From contig OY970829.1 in the NCBI GenBank assembly GCA_963853835.1, positions 7,732,446 to 7,796,445 on the forward strand: a stretch of DNA of 64,000 bases, given 5' to 3'. Made by a program: the position numbers and the translations under genes. Under the pieces are notes generated by a model, which was given only the letters and a program-made list of their open reading frames with translations, did not search any database and was not told the DNA's origin. This stretch comes from Calendula officinalis. Lineage: Eukaryota > Streptophyta > Magnoliopsida > Asterales > Asteraceae. Shown here one piece after another: positions 1 to 10,721 of the stretch. Positions within the stretch are counted from its first letter, which is position 1, and each line of letters opens with the position of its first letter.

Positions 1-3
1 TTA

Positions 4-690
4 AAAAATAGGTTGACATGTTTGACTCATTCAAACTGATAACATATTTAACCCGTTTAATTAAACGGGTTATATTAGTCAGTTTAATATTAAAACTAAA
101 CAAATTAAGGTTGAGATTTCTGACCCGTTTATACAAGTATGTCGGGTTCAGGTTGAATGTTTCTGACCAGCCAACCCGATTAATTATTCAAATATGTTTA
201 AAACTAGATATATTTATACCTTAGTATTTTATAGATATATCCAAAAAATAGATATATTTAAAAAACAGGTCGACGTGTTTAACCCATTCAAACTGATAAC
301 ATATTTAACCTGTTTAATTAAACGGGTTATATGAGTCAGTTTAATGTTAAAAGTAAACAAATTAAGATTGAGATTTCTGGCATGTTTATACAAATATGTT
401 GGGTTCTGTTTCTGACCAGCCAACCCGATCAATTATTCAAATATGTTTAAAACTAGATATATTTATACCTTAGTATTTTATAGATATATCCAAAAAATAG
501 ATATATTTAAAAAACAGGTCGACGTGTTTAACCCATTCAAACTGATAACATATTTAACCTGTTTAATTAAACGGGTTATATAAGTCGGTTTTAGGTTGAA
601 AGTAAACATTTTAAGATTGAGCTTTGTGACTTATTTATATAAACAAGTCGGGTTCATATTGAATGTTTCTGATCCGCTAACCTGTTCCCG
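4..690. repeat. Three tandem copies of a ~250-bp dispersed repeat
   Basis: Three head-to-tail copies start near 4, 260 and 508 (offsets about 256 and 248). Each contains the inverted motif CCGTTTAATTAAACGG and a run of GATATATTTA-like sequence; the third copy is shorter and more diverged. A related copy lies in the opposite orientation near 20885-21320, so the unit is dispersed and not only a local satellite. No coding capacity is visible. It sits just beyond the splice donor of the GDSL exon, so it is either intron content or a truncating insertion. Confidence 0.75.
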
Positions 691-718
691 ACATGAATTG
701 CGACCCCTACATACATAC

Positions 719-1312
719 CTTAACAAAGTCGTGGAGCCTTTCTAGGATGAATTCTTGGTACGTACCAATGTTGAATTGCACCCTTCTCGTTGGAATATCA
801 TAGATATTGTAAATAAAGTCGTTACAACCTGCACTAACTACAACCAAAGCATCGTTTATTATTCTACGCGCTTCTTTTTCTCCAACAATCTTCTTTAACC
901 TCTCACTATAGCCCATGAAAAGCTTAAGTTGCTTATACATCGGTACAACTCTTGTAATAGCAGCCGGTAGGATATCATATCCACTTCCAGCCGATGCAAA
1001 GTTGACACCTGTACATAGTTCATTGGCTGAAAGATTTGGCTGTAGGAATGGAGGAATTGTCTCTTTTAGCCCTAGGAGTGACCCCAAGAAATCAACCGCT
1101 AACTTCCCGTTTGAAAATCTGCCCGTTGGTATGTGGCCCGGGAAGTCTTTTCCATAAGGGTAATGGTCAGCTCTAACAGTGGTAGTTATGTAATTATTGT
1201 TGCCTGTATCGACAGTTGAATCGCCGAATATGAGAATGGCGGGAAATTTGGCTAAGTTTTTCGCGTTAGTAAGGTTTACGAGTAGCACTAAGAAAAACGA
1301 TAGATGAAGCAT
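719..1312 (-). CDS. GDSL esterase/lipase, first exon (gene runs off window)
   Basis: This exon encodes the N-terminal 198 residues of a plant GDSL-type esterase/lipase, a secreted SGNH hydrolase that cleaves ester bonds of lipids or cell-wall esters. A hydrophobic signal peptide spans about residues 1-17. Block I reads IFGDSTVDTGNNN with the nucleophile Ser at about 32; block II is GVNFASAGSG at about 102-111; block III carries the GCND motif with Asn at about 164. The exon ends in AAG followed by GTATGT, a good splice donor, at the place where many plant GDSL genes have an intron (after HDFVK). Block V with the catalytic Asp and His is missing and must lie left of the window if the gene is whole. 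The reading frame is intact. The start is the only Met before the signal peptide. What cannot be seen is whether the downstream exons survive past the tandem repeats at 4-690. Confidence 0.85.
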
Positions 1313-2766
1313 TGATTTGGTAATTATAAATTATAACCAAACATTACCTTTTGTTAATGAAGCAAAAGTAGAAAGTTACATAGTTTTTGAAGTAAAGAAA
1401 GATAGTGATATATTATCATGAGCAGTATGAGTTGTACGTTTGCTTGTAGAAAACTGTGAATCAAGATTTTCAAATATACACAGGGCTTCTAGTCTAATGA
1501 TATTGGTGAAAAAGATAAGGTGTTGCCCAGGTTATGGGTTCAAGTCCTGTGACAAATGGAGAAAATTGTGTGATTTATTCCTCATAGGTGAAGAGTTTGA
1601 GGTAAGGCATACTGCTCCTTGTGAATGTCATTGTTTAGGCTCGAACCACTAACTTACGAATTAGATGTTAAAGAAAAAGATTTTCAAACATGTACGTGAA
1701 GCTATGATGACTTGTATATCTGACCAGCGCTTTGTGGTTGCTTTCCAATTTGGCTGTCATTCACCTTTTAAGTATTGATTTCAAGAATATATTTCCGTGA
1801 GATATGTGGTTGGTGATTTGGGGTGTTCAATAATTGGGATAGATTCAATATAGCCTGTCTAATCAATATCAGTATTTTTCGGGTTTGGTTTAAGGTTTTT
1901 AGATCTTTCACATTTTGCTAAATTTCGTTAAGAAATACTTTTCGGGTCTTTCAAATGGAGTAAATGATTTTTCGAGCAATTGCTTCTTTCAGTGAGATAT
2001 GAGTTTTTTTAGCTTGCTTTTAAATTTGATTTACCCCCTGATTAATAAGTGGTTTTGCGAGATTTCATCAACAAGATAAAAGTTAGGCCGGGATAACGGG
2101 TTAGCCAGTCACTTTGCTTGCCCAAACTGACATTATTGGCACACTCATTTCCTTGTTTTTTCAATTTCATTCTTCCTTGGTTTCGTTGGTTTAGTGAAAA
2201 AGAGGAGACGAGGAGAAAGAATGTGACTCCACTAGGAATTTGTACATTTTGCAACATATTTTGTACTTTTCTAAAGCAATTAAGGAAGTGAAGAAGTGAT
2301 GATGGCATATGTTTCAGTTGGCTTGTCGGTAAGGAAGATGTGACGTGGTGCTCATTTGGCGAAACTGAAAGAATAAAAAAAATGCATTGTTGAGTGAGAC
2401 CTTATTTATTCAACAATTTTTCATGACGTGGCAAAATATCAGCCATTATGGGATAGTTCATACATGTGGAAAATTACAATTTTGAGTTCTGTCGACATCA
2501 TTCTCCATTTTCTTTAGCCTGAAAGGTTTTTTTGCATATAAACATCATATGGTGAAATTTTCTGTTTCCTCTTTTAATTTCACAACCTCTTTTTGTTCTT
2601 CATCTATATGTGTTTGAATGAATTTACAAGTAGGGCAAAAGAAGATAGAGAGAAATGTTATATACGATAAGAGCATAATGGTCATATTAAAAGTTATTTT
2701 TAGTGAAATGTTAAAAATCAGAGATGATATCTTCACCATAATAACTTATTCATATATTAGAATTTA
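1313..2766. other. No gene recognised
   Basis: This is the upstream flank of the GDSL exon, then anonymous AT-rich sequence. No ORF here resembles a known family and no clear terminal repeats were seen. A B-box-like string, GGGTTCAAGTCC, near 1537 has no convincing A-box partner. The GDSL promoter cannot be called; only an AT-rich run about 12-25 bases before the ATG is visible. Confidence 0.5.
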
Positions 2767-3358
2767 CTAGCAGGGTACCCGCGCAATGCGGCGGCGGGTA
2801 CTCGAAACTATTTTTCGAAGTGACGACAGTACCGGTGGTGGTGACAATAGCGATGGTGATGAGTGGTGGTGCGTAGTGATGGTAGGTGCTGACATTAGTG
2901 ATGGTAGGATCAGATCCGAAATTGGCCTTTTTTGTGAAAGTAAATATGGGCCTTTTAAATAGAGAAATGATGGTTCAGTTCTGGTGACGTTAAAGCTTAT
3001 ATATATTAGTATCTGGAACAAATCAAAATAATCAAGCAGTTGAAGTGGTTAACTTATATCAACATACTTGTCTAAATCACAACATTCATAAACAAACATC
3101 AACAACTTAAACTAAAAATAAAAAAATTTATATGATTTTCAATTGATCGATCATAACACGAATTTACCAGAACAATCATCTGATCCATAAAGAGATAACA
3201 TGGTAGAAACTCACGTGATTTTCTTTAACTTCAACCGACAATTATGTCAATTTACATATAGGATGGAAGTAAATAATTTAAAACGGGAAAATAGAATGAA
3301 AAAAAACGTTAAATGATTAAAAACAATGAATATTGTTGTTCACATAAAGTGGATATTG

Positions 3359-3841
3359 CTACAAGGAAGCAAATGGATAGCTGCGAAAACATCCAAGATC
3401 TCCCATAGTAGTCCTAGCAAGTTCGGTTTTTTTAGTGAACACTACTGTCCAATAGTTTTGAACGAAGTTGTAGTTTCCAAAACGTGGATAGTCTTTGGGT
3501 AGGTAGAAATCTACCTCGAAGCCCTTCAACGAAAACACACCACCTTGTAAATTGAGTCCGTCATATATAGTCCTTAAAATGTGGGGGATAAAGGCCATGA
3601 TTTTGTGTCCCTAAGACGAAATCAATGAATTGGTAATTGTAAAGTTAAGAAATTTAAAGGTACTACATGTCATTATTTAATAGCAACTTACAAATTTGTC
3701 GAGCAAAACAAGCCACATGTTGTTTTGTTTGTCGTCCCTCCAAACATAATCAACCCGGACATAGTTGCAGCTGTAAGTCCACTCAAGTTGGCAGAGAGAG
3801 TCAAAGCTCACTATTGGTACATACAAGGGGCATTCCATCTG
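3359..3841 (-). pseudogene. RPA70-like (OB-fold, DUF223) gene fragment, copy A
   Basis: Two exons can be read. Exon 3692-3841 (50 codons) follows an acceptor TTTGCAG and ends at a GTAAGT donor; it contains VRVDYVWRDDKQN and ends LVLLDKF. Exon 3359-3610 follows CTTAG and reads GHKIMAF, then GGVFSLKGFEVDFY, the pattern of the first OB-fold of plant RPA70-subunit-B-like proteins that bind single-stranded DNA. It stops after SYPFASL, where copy B continues, so the C-terminal OB-folds are lost. No first exon with a start codon was found. Copy B at 4554-5938 has the same exon borders and clearly related protein, so the two are tandem paralogues within the proposed Helitron. The DUF223/RPA assignment is from remembered family pattern, not a search. 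Confidence 0.6.
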
Positions 3842-4553
3842 CTGCAAACGTTTTAAAAATATATTGGTGATTCAATGGTTTACTATATCACTTTAGCTGT
3901 AGTGTAGATATATTTATAAACGGAGTGATTGACTAATGTGTAATGCACGTTATGTGTACACCTTAATGACGAATTTCAGTTAATGTCGTAAAATTTAAAA
4001 ACGGCCAAATGAATGTAAATATCACGGATTCACCTAATCATTGGCCAAGTAAACATGCGATATATATCTTCATATTAATTACAGTCAATTCAACGACGTT
4101 ACAAAAATAGACCATAAAAACGTTTCCTTATTTAGAAAAGTCCAAAGCTGTTACTTTGACTGTAATTATTTCAATATTTACTAAAAAAACGTTTCCTGAT
4201 TTTGTTAATAATCATGAATAATACGTTTTCTTGGTAATATTGATGGAGAAAACGTCATCCTTTAATAGAAACACTTAATGTATGCGAATTACCATAAAAA
4301 GTATTGACTAAGTTGTTACTTTTGTCTATACTATATAACTTTTTTTTATGCTAAACGTCGACAACGGTTTAAAAAAACCAGTTTTAGTTAACAGAAAATT
4401 AACAATATCTAAAAACGTAAAAGAATTTCATATTGCAAGTTGAGTGTTTTATATAATTTTGTTGACATGATCATAAAAGAACTTCATTTTATTGCTGCAT
4501 AAATGCATTTGGGGTACATTTTATGAGTGGTGTTGAATTCATTGATTGTGTGT

Positions 4554-5938
4554 TTAGATGTCGCGGTGGTAAACGCGAAGTCGTTTATTTCCAAACAACG
4601 AAGTTCTTGAGCGGCTGAAATAACTTGTTGGTTGAGGCTCGGGTGGCACTTTGGGTTCTTCACCACTCATATCGACATCATCGACGTCTCGTACTATCGG
4701 ATGGATAAGTTGAAGTGCAAATGCTTCTGGCATTACAGGATTGAGTTCAATGTTCGTAACGTCGGTAGAAACAAGAATGTTACCTGAAATGTAAACAAAA
4801 AAAGGGTTATCAATAAATTTTGTATAAAACCGAAAAATATATTTAAAAAATGATGTATTTAACGCATATGTTAGGGGTGTTTTTTACCTCCATTTATTCG
4901 AACCAGTTTAACGCGCGCTGCGTATACGGTTATGTTTTCTAAAGATGATCTGCCAATCATGGTGGCTGTGGATGCTGGTATATGATACAAGATTATCTTT
5001 ATGTGTTTTCCCCTGCGGGAGACAAAATTACAATGAGTTAATTCCAAGTTCATGTACGCATGTAAAGTATTTATAAACACTTACCGACAATCATGTAAAA
5101 GAAACGCGCACGATATCCGACCATTGGTAAAAAAAAAAAAAGCAGTCGTTCGACATGTTCCCAGCAACATCTATGATAGCGGTATTAATGAAAAGATATG
5201 GTTAAGCAAACGACATAGGCAAGTTATTAAATATATTATTTTTAATTAAAAAAGTTATATAAAATAGTTGTACCAATCAACATTTGTCGCCTTGAGTGAT
5301 CATTCAAGAGCCATGTGGGAGATATGACCAACGGGTATCTAGGAAACCAGGCATCTTCTGTATTCGTAGTATCGGCAAGGACGGTATGTATGTTGAATAC
5401 TATAGCACATTCATTGCGAACAAAGGTATAGTTGTCTAGTCGTGGAAAGTCATCGACGTCGTTGTAATCAATCTTGAAATTTTTCAATGAAAATAGACCA
5501 CCTTGTAGTTGTCGTCCCTGATAGGCAGTTATTAAAGTGGAGGGAATTACCGCCGCAATTTTGTGTCTCTAAAAAGAAATGGTTATTAGTAACGTCGGTA
5601 GAAACATATATAGTTAGGAATTATTAACGTGGACAATTAACAATTACTTACAAATCTGTCAAGCAAAAACAAATACAGTTTGTTTTGTTTGTGGTCAAAC
5701 CAAGTATATTCAACGCGCACGCATCTGCATTTGTATCAGTACTGAGGTTTCCAGAGGTCTTGAAAGTTTTCAATCGTCTCGTATGGTCCAAAAGCCTTGC
5801 AAAAAAAAGAATGAAATAATTACATTAGAATAAATAACCCTGAAATACACACGCGTACTAATCAGTATGTGACATTATAGTATATTTGCAAATTGGTTAT
5901 GAAACTTGTACCTCTAGAGCCTCAAAAGTTGAAGACAT
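4554..5938 (-). pseudogene. RPA70-like (OB-fold, DUF223) gene, copy B, one in-frame stop
   Basis: A five- to six-exon model reads cleanly on the minus strand. Exon 1 is 5912-5938 (MSSTFEALE, donor GTACAA). Exon 2 is 5652-5795, with an in-frame TGA at codon 20 where copy A has an ordinary codon (QY-stop-YKC against EWTYSC). Exon 3 is 5274-5568 (RHKIAAVIPS, then GGLFSLKNFKIDY). Later exon-like blocks lie near 5080-5180, 4890-5020 (GKHIKIILYHIPAST) and 4554-4782, which ends in a serine/arginine-rich tail and TAA. The arrangement matches RPA70-subunit-like proteins with successive OB-folds. A T-run near 5132-5143 in the fourth exon may disturb the frame. The protein would bind single-stranded DNA if intact; the stop codon makes this a likely pseudogene. 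Confidence 0.6.
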
Positions 5939-6080
5939 TTTAGTTGTCTTTGTTGCTTACACGTAGCTAGTTGAAATATGTATAGTTATTTCAAGTTGGT
6001 ATGACAATTTGACAATGGATTGTATATATATATATTTGTTATGAACCGGACACTAAACATTAACGTGGAGCATATAGTGT

Positions 6081-6425
6081 GGCCTGAATTGTAGCTGCTT
6101 GTTTATGTATGGTCAAAAGTTGATTTCGGTTATAAATGGTTTTGGTATGGTCAAAATTTGATTTTCGGTTATAAATTAAACGGAAATTGTTTCTAGAAAT
6201 TGTTGATATATAGCCTGTTATATATGCTTTTCGGTTATAAATTTTTGTATCCCAAAATGCTTTGCATGAATTGTAGATGGTTGTTTATGTATGGTCAAAA
6301 GTGGATTTTCGGTTAAAAAATGGTTTTGGTACGGTCAAAATTTGATTTTCGGTTATAAATTAAACGGCTTTTGTTTCTAAAAATTGTTGATATACAGCCC
6401 GTTATATATGCTTTTCGGTTATAAA
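6081..6425. repeat. Tandem duplication, ~184-bp period
   Basis: Two copies (about 6081-6241 and 6265-6425) share GAATTGTAG, TTTATGTATGGTCAAAA, TTTTCGGTTATAAATTAAACGG and the closing TATATGCTTTTCGGTTATAAAT. They differ at scattered positions, so the duplication is not fresh. It lies within the 5' part of the proposed Helitron and codes for nothing recognisable. Confidence 0.8.
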
Positions 6426-6548
6426 TGAGTTTGGTATAGTCTATTGTTGCTATAACTAAAGCGGTATAGTTAATTTTGTGATAAATCGGTTGGAGTAACA
6501 GGTTAATAGGGGAAGTGTGGGTGGTTTTAAATAAAATGTAATGTAGAG

Positions 6549-6630
6549 CAAGTGGTTAACACATAGTCCTAAGTTAGGAGAGGTCCTAGGTTCGAATCTT
6601 AAAGGCTGTGATATATTTTTTTAAGGCAGA
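6549..6630 (+). mobile_element. tRNA-derived SINE-like sequence
   Basis: An A-box-like TAGAGCAAGTGG is followed about 40 bases later by a B-box GGTTCGAATCT, the internal RNA polymerase III promoter of tRNA genes and SINEs. No cloverleaf acceptor stem can be closed, so it is better read as a tRNA-derived SINE head than a tRNA gene. A T-rich stretch follows. Confidence 0.5.
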
Positions 6631-7042
6631 GAAGTAAGTAACAAAAGAGGAAAGCTCCTTAAAATTAAGTTTAAGGAGGTCCTTAAAAGTTGCCTAATGT
6701 GGTAGGCCTAAATGCATTATATATTAGTAAGATATGTTGATATACTTGTATAATTTATTTAAAAACTTGTACATCATGGTTTGTAAATAAGTTTTTAGGG
6801 TGTAGATATCATATATCTTTAAAAATGTGTAGATATGTAAATTTTGTTATTAAAAAGGGTATATATGTGATATTGAAATTTTGGAATGAAGTTTAGTTGG
6901 GGATATATGTAAATTGTAATTCTTCCTTTTTTAGATCTTTTGCCCTTAGTAACGGTTCACTCATAAATAATAGGAGTGTTAGCTATCACAATCCCTCCCT
7001 GATCCCATTATGTAAAAGAGAAAAGAATTGACAAAAAGGAAA

Positions 7043-7115
7043 TGTTCCTGCCCGGGATCGAACAAGAGACCTTTTGCGTGTAAAGCAAACGTGATAATCA
7101 CTACACCACAGAAAC
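7043..7115 (-). tRNA. tRNA-Val (UAC anticodon)
   Basis: The 73-nt minus-strand sequence folds as a tRNA. The acceptor GTTTCTG pairs with CAGGAAC (one G-U), the D-arm starts GTGTAGTG, the anticodon stem is TTTGC/GCAAA with loop TTTACAC giving anticodon UAC, and the T-loop is TTCGATC. The discriminator is A. A TTTTT run follows at 7033-7037, a proper Pol III terminator. The weak point is the T-stem (TCTTG against CCGGG), with one mismatch and G-U pairs, so the gene may be slightly degenerate. No intron. Confidence 0.85.
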
Positions 7116-7633
7116 TGCTTATGACAGGCTCTGCTTTAATATTTATATATCCAATAAACATTTATTAAATTTTCATCATAACTACTGGTATTATTGTTAT
7201 TATTATTATTCTGATCTTGAGTTAAACAGTTTTGACATAATAATGTAATGTCTATATTTGTACCACGGATTTTCGTCGTCTTTTGAAATATACTTCAGAT
7301 GTTCTATGGATACAAGTTATTTAATACTCCAAACTCTTATGTTTTTTATTCTGGGCCGCGTGAGTTATTTGTTTCCATCTCCATTTTGATTATATACAAG
7401 ATCTAAACGTATTGAATTTTTATGTGACAGATTGGGTAATTGAACAGTTCTAATTATATGTGTGGTGACTACTGAAATTACGGTTCTAAACCCCAAATAC
7501 TTGGATACGAAACCGGGAACCAAGAATCAAACCAAAACCCGAAAACTGGGTCCAACTGGTTATGGTTCCGGTTCGTGTTTTTATTTTTTTTCCTTATCTG
7601 CAATGTAACAATAGGTTTGGTATTAGTTTTATA

Positions 7634-8038
7634 CTAGTTATTGTTTTGTTTGGGTAATACCATTATTTTTTTATGTTTTTGCGGGATTGAGACGACTATG
7701 TTTGGATCATAGAAACGCGATTCACCGATTTGGCCATGAACTGCGTACCGGACGCCGAGTATCGGAACACGGTTCATTAGCGTCCCGAACGCTGTCGGAA
7801 TCACGATTTGGTACGTCGTATCCGGGGTGATTTGGATCGCGTTTTTGACGAAGTTGGGGACGTTTCGGGGACGTAATTTTAAAATTGAGAAGATTATTGT
7901 GTATATCTCTTTATTTTTGGAATATAATTGGTAATGATTCAAAATCAAATCTTCCCTAGAGTTTAGGAAACGATAGTGCATCTTTGTAACTTGTAGTTTT
8001 GGTAAATATTGTGTAGTTGTATCTATATATTTGATCAA
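7634..8038 (-). CDS. Unidentified 134-residue ORF
   Basis: An ATG-started frame of 134 codons ends at TAA. The product is mildly basic, with no signal peptide, membrane segment or motif I recognise; the segment VPILGVRYAVHGQIGES looks protein-like, with regular hydrophobic alternation. No homologue comes to mind. It could be one exon of a longer gene or chance. The divergent neighbour at 8128 begins 90 bases away on the other strand, so the space between could hold a bidirectional promoter, but this is speculation. Confidence 0.3.
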   Translation of the reverse strand: MIKYIDTTTQYLPKLQVTKMHYRFLNSREDLILNHYQLYSKNKEIYTIIFSILKLRPRNVPNFVKNAIQITPDTTYQIVIPTAFGTLMNRVPILGVRYAVHGQIGESRFYDPNIVVSIPQKHKKIMVLPKQNNN

Positions 8039-8127
8039 TTTTGGCTCTCAAGTCTCACCCCTTCTTCCCTGTTCCTCTTCATATATAGTTGATACTCTGT
8101 TTTTCACTTCTTCTCTTTCTGACGATA

Positions 8128-9606
8128 ATGGTGTTTGGTAAGCGTAGCATCAGCTCTCCAACAGAAGAAAGTGAGACTGAAACTGAAGTACCAGAGACCG
8201 AAGAATATAACATCAATCTTGAGGAGGCGGTGCTTGGTAAGTTGATACTCTGATTTGAATTTTGTTTTATGTTTTTTAATATTGATAATTGAATGATAGT
8301 TTAATATTGTTCTATGTTGTTTTCATGCAAAGTAGTGATCTTAATTCCGTTTCATGCAAAGTAGTCATCAAAATATAAATAATATTTGAGACTTTAAAGT
8401 TCACAGTAGTCAAAATCAAATAATATAAATAATATGCAAAGTAGTCAACTTTAAATTTACATATACAATCGCAAAATATATGTTTAAATTTACATGCAGT
8501 CTGATGTAGACTAAAAATGATAATATAGATTAGAATCAGTTGATCAAAGAATACCGGATTAATATAACCAAAACACATTGATTCAAAGAATTCTGTGAAG
8601 TGGCCTTCAAAACTTGTTCAAACACAAAGAATAATATTTGGCGGAGGAAAACTAAATTTTCAGAAAATATTCACCTGATTATTCAAATCAACAAAATACA
8701 CTTTAAATATGGCCCAGAATTTCAAATGGGCCTAAAATGACAAACGGGTCAAAAATTGGACTAAACAAAGTTTGCAAAATTAAAGAAAATGTGAATAAAG
8801 TATCCAAAAATAGTGTTTTGGGGGAAGTTGGGTAAACCGCCTACGGCTGTTTATCACGTCGTAGCCTTCGTATTGAACTTCGATTTGGCGGGTCATAGGC
8901 CTGCAACGGATACCCAAGCCAAAAATTATGATCTTTTTTTAGAGCCCCTTTTTTAACACGATCTTTGGCCTTAAGAAACAAAATGACCCATTTATCTATT
9001 GGGCCTGCATCACAGTCGCATGATCACATCACTTGCAATTGAATTGTTTAATATTTAGTAATGTGGATTGTGGAGCTACTAGATACTCCCTCCGTCCCTA
9101 AATGAAGTTCTCATTTGTGTTGGGCACAACATTTTAGGAGATAGTAGTGGTGGGGTATTTGGTATTACTTTTGATTAAAATATAAGGTTTGATTGGAGAG
9201 AGAAAGTGTTTTAAATAATAGTTAGTGATGAAAGTATTTGTAATAATATTATTATATTAAGTGGGCCCCTTATGTTTGAGAAATGAGAACTTTATTTAGG
9301 GACAAAACTTGAAGGAGAAATGTGAACTTTATTTAGGAACGGAGGGAGTAATATCTAACTCAGTCTTTTACTTTTATTGACAGAAGCGAAAGATTGGAGA
9401 ACTGAGGAATCATTTGGAAAATTGGAGAGAAATGTGGTGGATATGAAGATTATTAGATAGTTGTGTGCAAACGGTATTCCATTCAGCGTACTCCGCAATC
9501 CTCATTTTATTGAAATGGTTAATGCAATCAAAAAGGCACCGGACGGGTACAAACCCCCGTCTAATGATAAAGCAACAAGTACAATGTTACACCGCGTGTT
9601 GCTGCG
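8128..9606 (+). pseudogene. DUF659/hAT transposase-like gene fragment with amber stop
   Basis: Exon 1 (8128-8236) starts ATG and encodes an acidic 36-residue leader (SETETEVPETEEYN), ending at donor G|GTAAGT. Exon 2 begins at 9384 after TTGACAG and reads EAKDWRTEESFGKLER, then, after a TAG at 9458-9460, LCANGIPFSVLRNPHF and YKPPSNDKA. That second part matches the DUF659 block of plant hAT-related transposases, where ANGIPF and YKPPS are typical. The TAG sits where Trp or a similar residue is usual, so one point mutation disabled it. The protein breaks off near 9606; the zinc finger and the C-terminal dimerisation domain are absent. A Stowaway MITE lies in the intron close to the acceptor. Confidence 0.6.
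9086..9348. mobile_element. Stowaway MITE with TA duplication
   Basis: Terminal inverted repeats CTCCCTCCGTCCCTAAAT / ATTTAGGAACGGAGGGAG flank 263 bp, with TA at 9084-9085 and again at 9349-9350. This is the classic Stowaway (Tc1/mariner) structure. It sits in the intron of the DUF659-like fragment, about 35 bases before the acceptor. Confidence 0.9.
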
Positions 9607-9824
9607 GATTATTTTATGTACATTTTGTCCAAGTTATAATAAAAGAATCAAAATTATGCAACATAAATATTTAATGCGGTTTTTATATTTACATGTACAC
9701 ATAATCAATATATATCTTATTCATATTCATAAGTATTACGAAGTATTTGATTTACTTAGCAATTTGAAGTTAATTGTTGATCACACATTATTATAAAATT
9801 ATAAAAACTTATAATATAAATATA

Positions 9825-10721
9825 GAGAAACGTTCAAGGAGGTCCATCATTTTTTGGAAGTCCCAAGGAACAAATCTCCACCATTAATTAATAGGATCTA
9901 ATGGTCAACATTAATCACATATTTTATACATTGAGGGGTATTTTGGTCATTTTTTAAAAAATAAAAATATTTTTTTTATTTTTTATTTTTTATTTTAAAA
10001 TTTTTATTTTTTTTATTTTTTTTTTATTTTTTTTTATTTTTTTACTATGAAGGGGTATTTTGGTCATCTGGCACTTCAAAAAATTTTCGATTTTTTTTTA
10101 TTTTTTATTTTAAAATTTTAAAATTTTTTTATTTTTTTTATTTTTTTATTTTTTATTAATTTTTTAATTAAAAAATAATATTTATTTGATAATTACGTGT
10201 ACAAATTAATCACATGTGATTTTAGTGTAAAATCACATGTGATTTTAGTGTAAAATCAGGTTTTAGTTAAATCACATGTAATTCAGAATGCAATCACATG
10301 TGATTCACTAAGCAATCACATGTGATTCACTTTGCAATCACAAGTGATTCACTATGCAATAACATTAGGTGTTATTAATGAAAAATTAATAATTTTAAAA
10401 AAAATTAATAATAAAAAATAATTTTTTTTAAAAAAATAATTTTAAAAAAATTTAAAAATTTAAAAAAAAATAAAATAAAAAAAAATTCAAAATGACCAAA
10501 ATACCCCTCAACTAAAAATTAAAAAATAAAAAAAAATAAAAAAATTTTAAAATAAAAAATAAAAAATAAAATAAAATAAATTTTTTTAGTGCCAAATGAC
10601 CAAAATACCCCTCCATGTATAAAGTATGTGATTAATCTTGACCATTAGATCATATTGATCAATGGTTGAGATTTGTTCCTCGGGACTTTGTAAAAATCAT
10701 GGATCTCCTTGAACGCAACTC
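9825..10721. mobile_element. MULE-type MITE, 897 bp, long TIRs
   Basis: The ends read GAGAAACGTTCAAGGAGGTCC and, as reverse complement, GAGTTGCGTTCAAGGAGATCC. The inverted similarity continues for about 120 bp up to GAGGGGTATTTTGGTCAT. Direct repeats TATAAATATA flank it at 9815-9824 and 10722-10731, fitting the 9-10-bp duplications of Mutator-like elements. It encodes nothing; the middle is A/T homopolymer-rich with a palindrome array. Confidence 0.85.
10205..10362. repeat. Array of AATCACATGTGATT palindromes
   Basis: The 14-bp palindrome AATCACATGTGATT and close variants occur about seven times in 150 bp at the centre of the MULE MITE, spaced about 20-25 bases apart. Several are followed by CACTAAGC, CACTTTGC or CACTATGC. 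Some have one changed base (ATGTAATT, ACAAGTGATT). Confidence 0.85.

Larger units (their letters stand above)
2767..6732 (-). mobile_element. Candidate Helitron carrying RPA70-like genes
   Basis: On the minus strand the 3' end reads a GC-rich hairpin (ACCCGC ... GCGGGT), then CTAG, followed by host T. The proposed 5' end on the same strand begins TCTTACTAATATATAATG, preceded by host A. Together these fit Helitron rules: 5' TC, 3' hairpin plus CTRR, insertion between A and T, no target-site duplication. The 3' end is convincing; the 5' end is chosen by pattern and less sure. The roughly 4-kb body contains two RPA70-like genes in the element's own direction, which fits plant Helitrons that carry RPA-like genes, but no Rep/helicase ORF is visible, so it would be non-autonomous. 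Confidence 0.55.

Noticed and set aside
1530..1560. tRNA or SINE B-box-like GGGTTCAAGTCC
   Set aside because: No A-box at the right distance and no cloverleaf.
4323..4345. TCTATACTATATAAC as a plus-strand Helitron 5' end
   Set aside because: It is preceded by G rather than A and no matching plus-strand 3' hairpin with CTRR was found.
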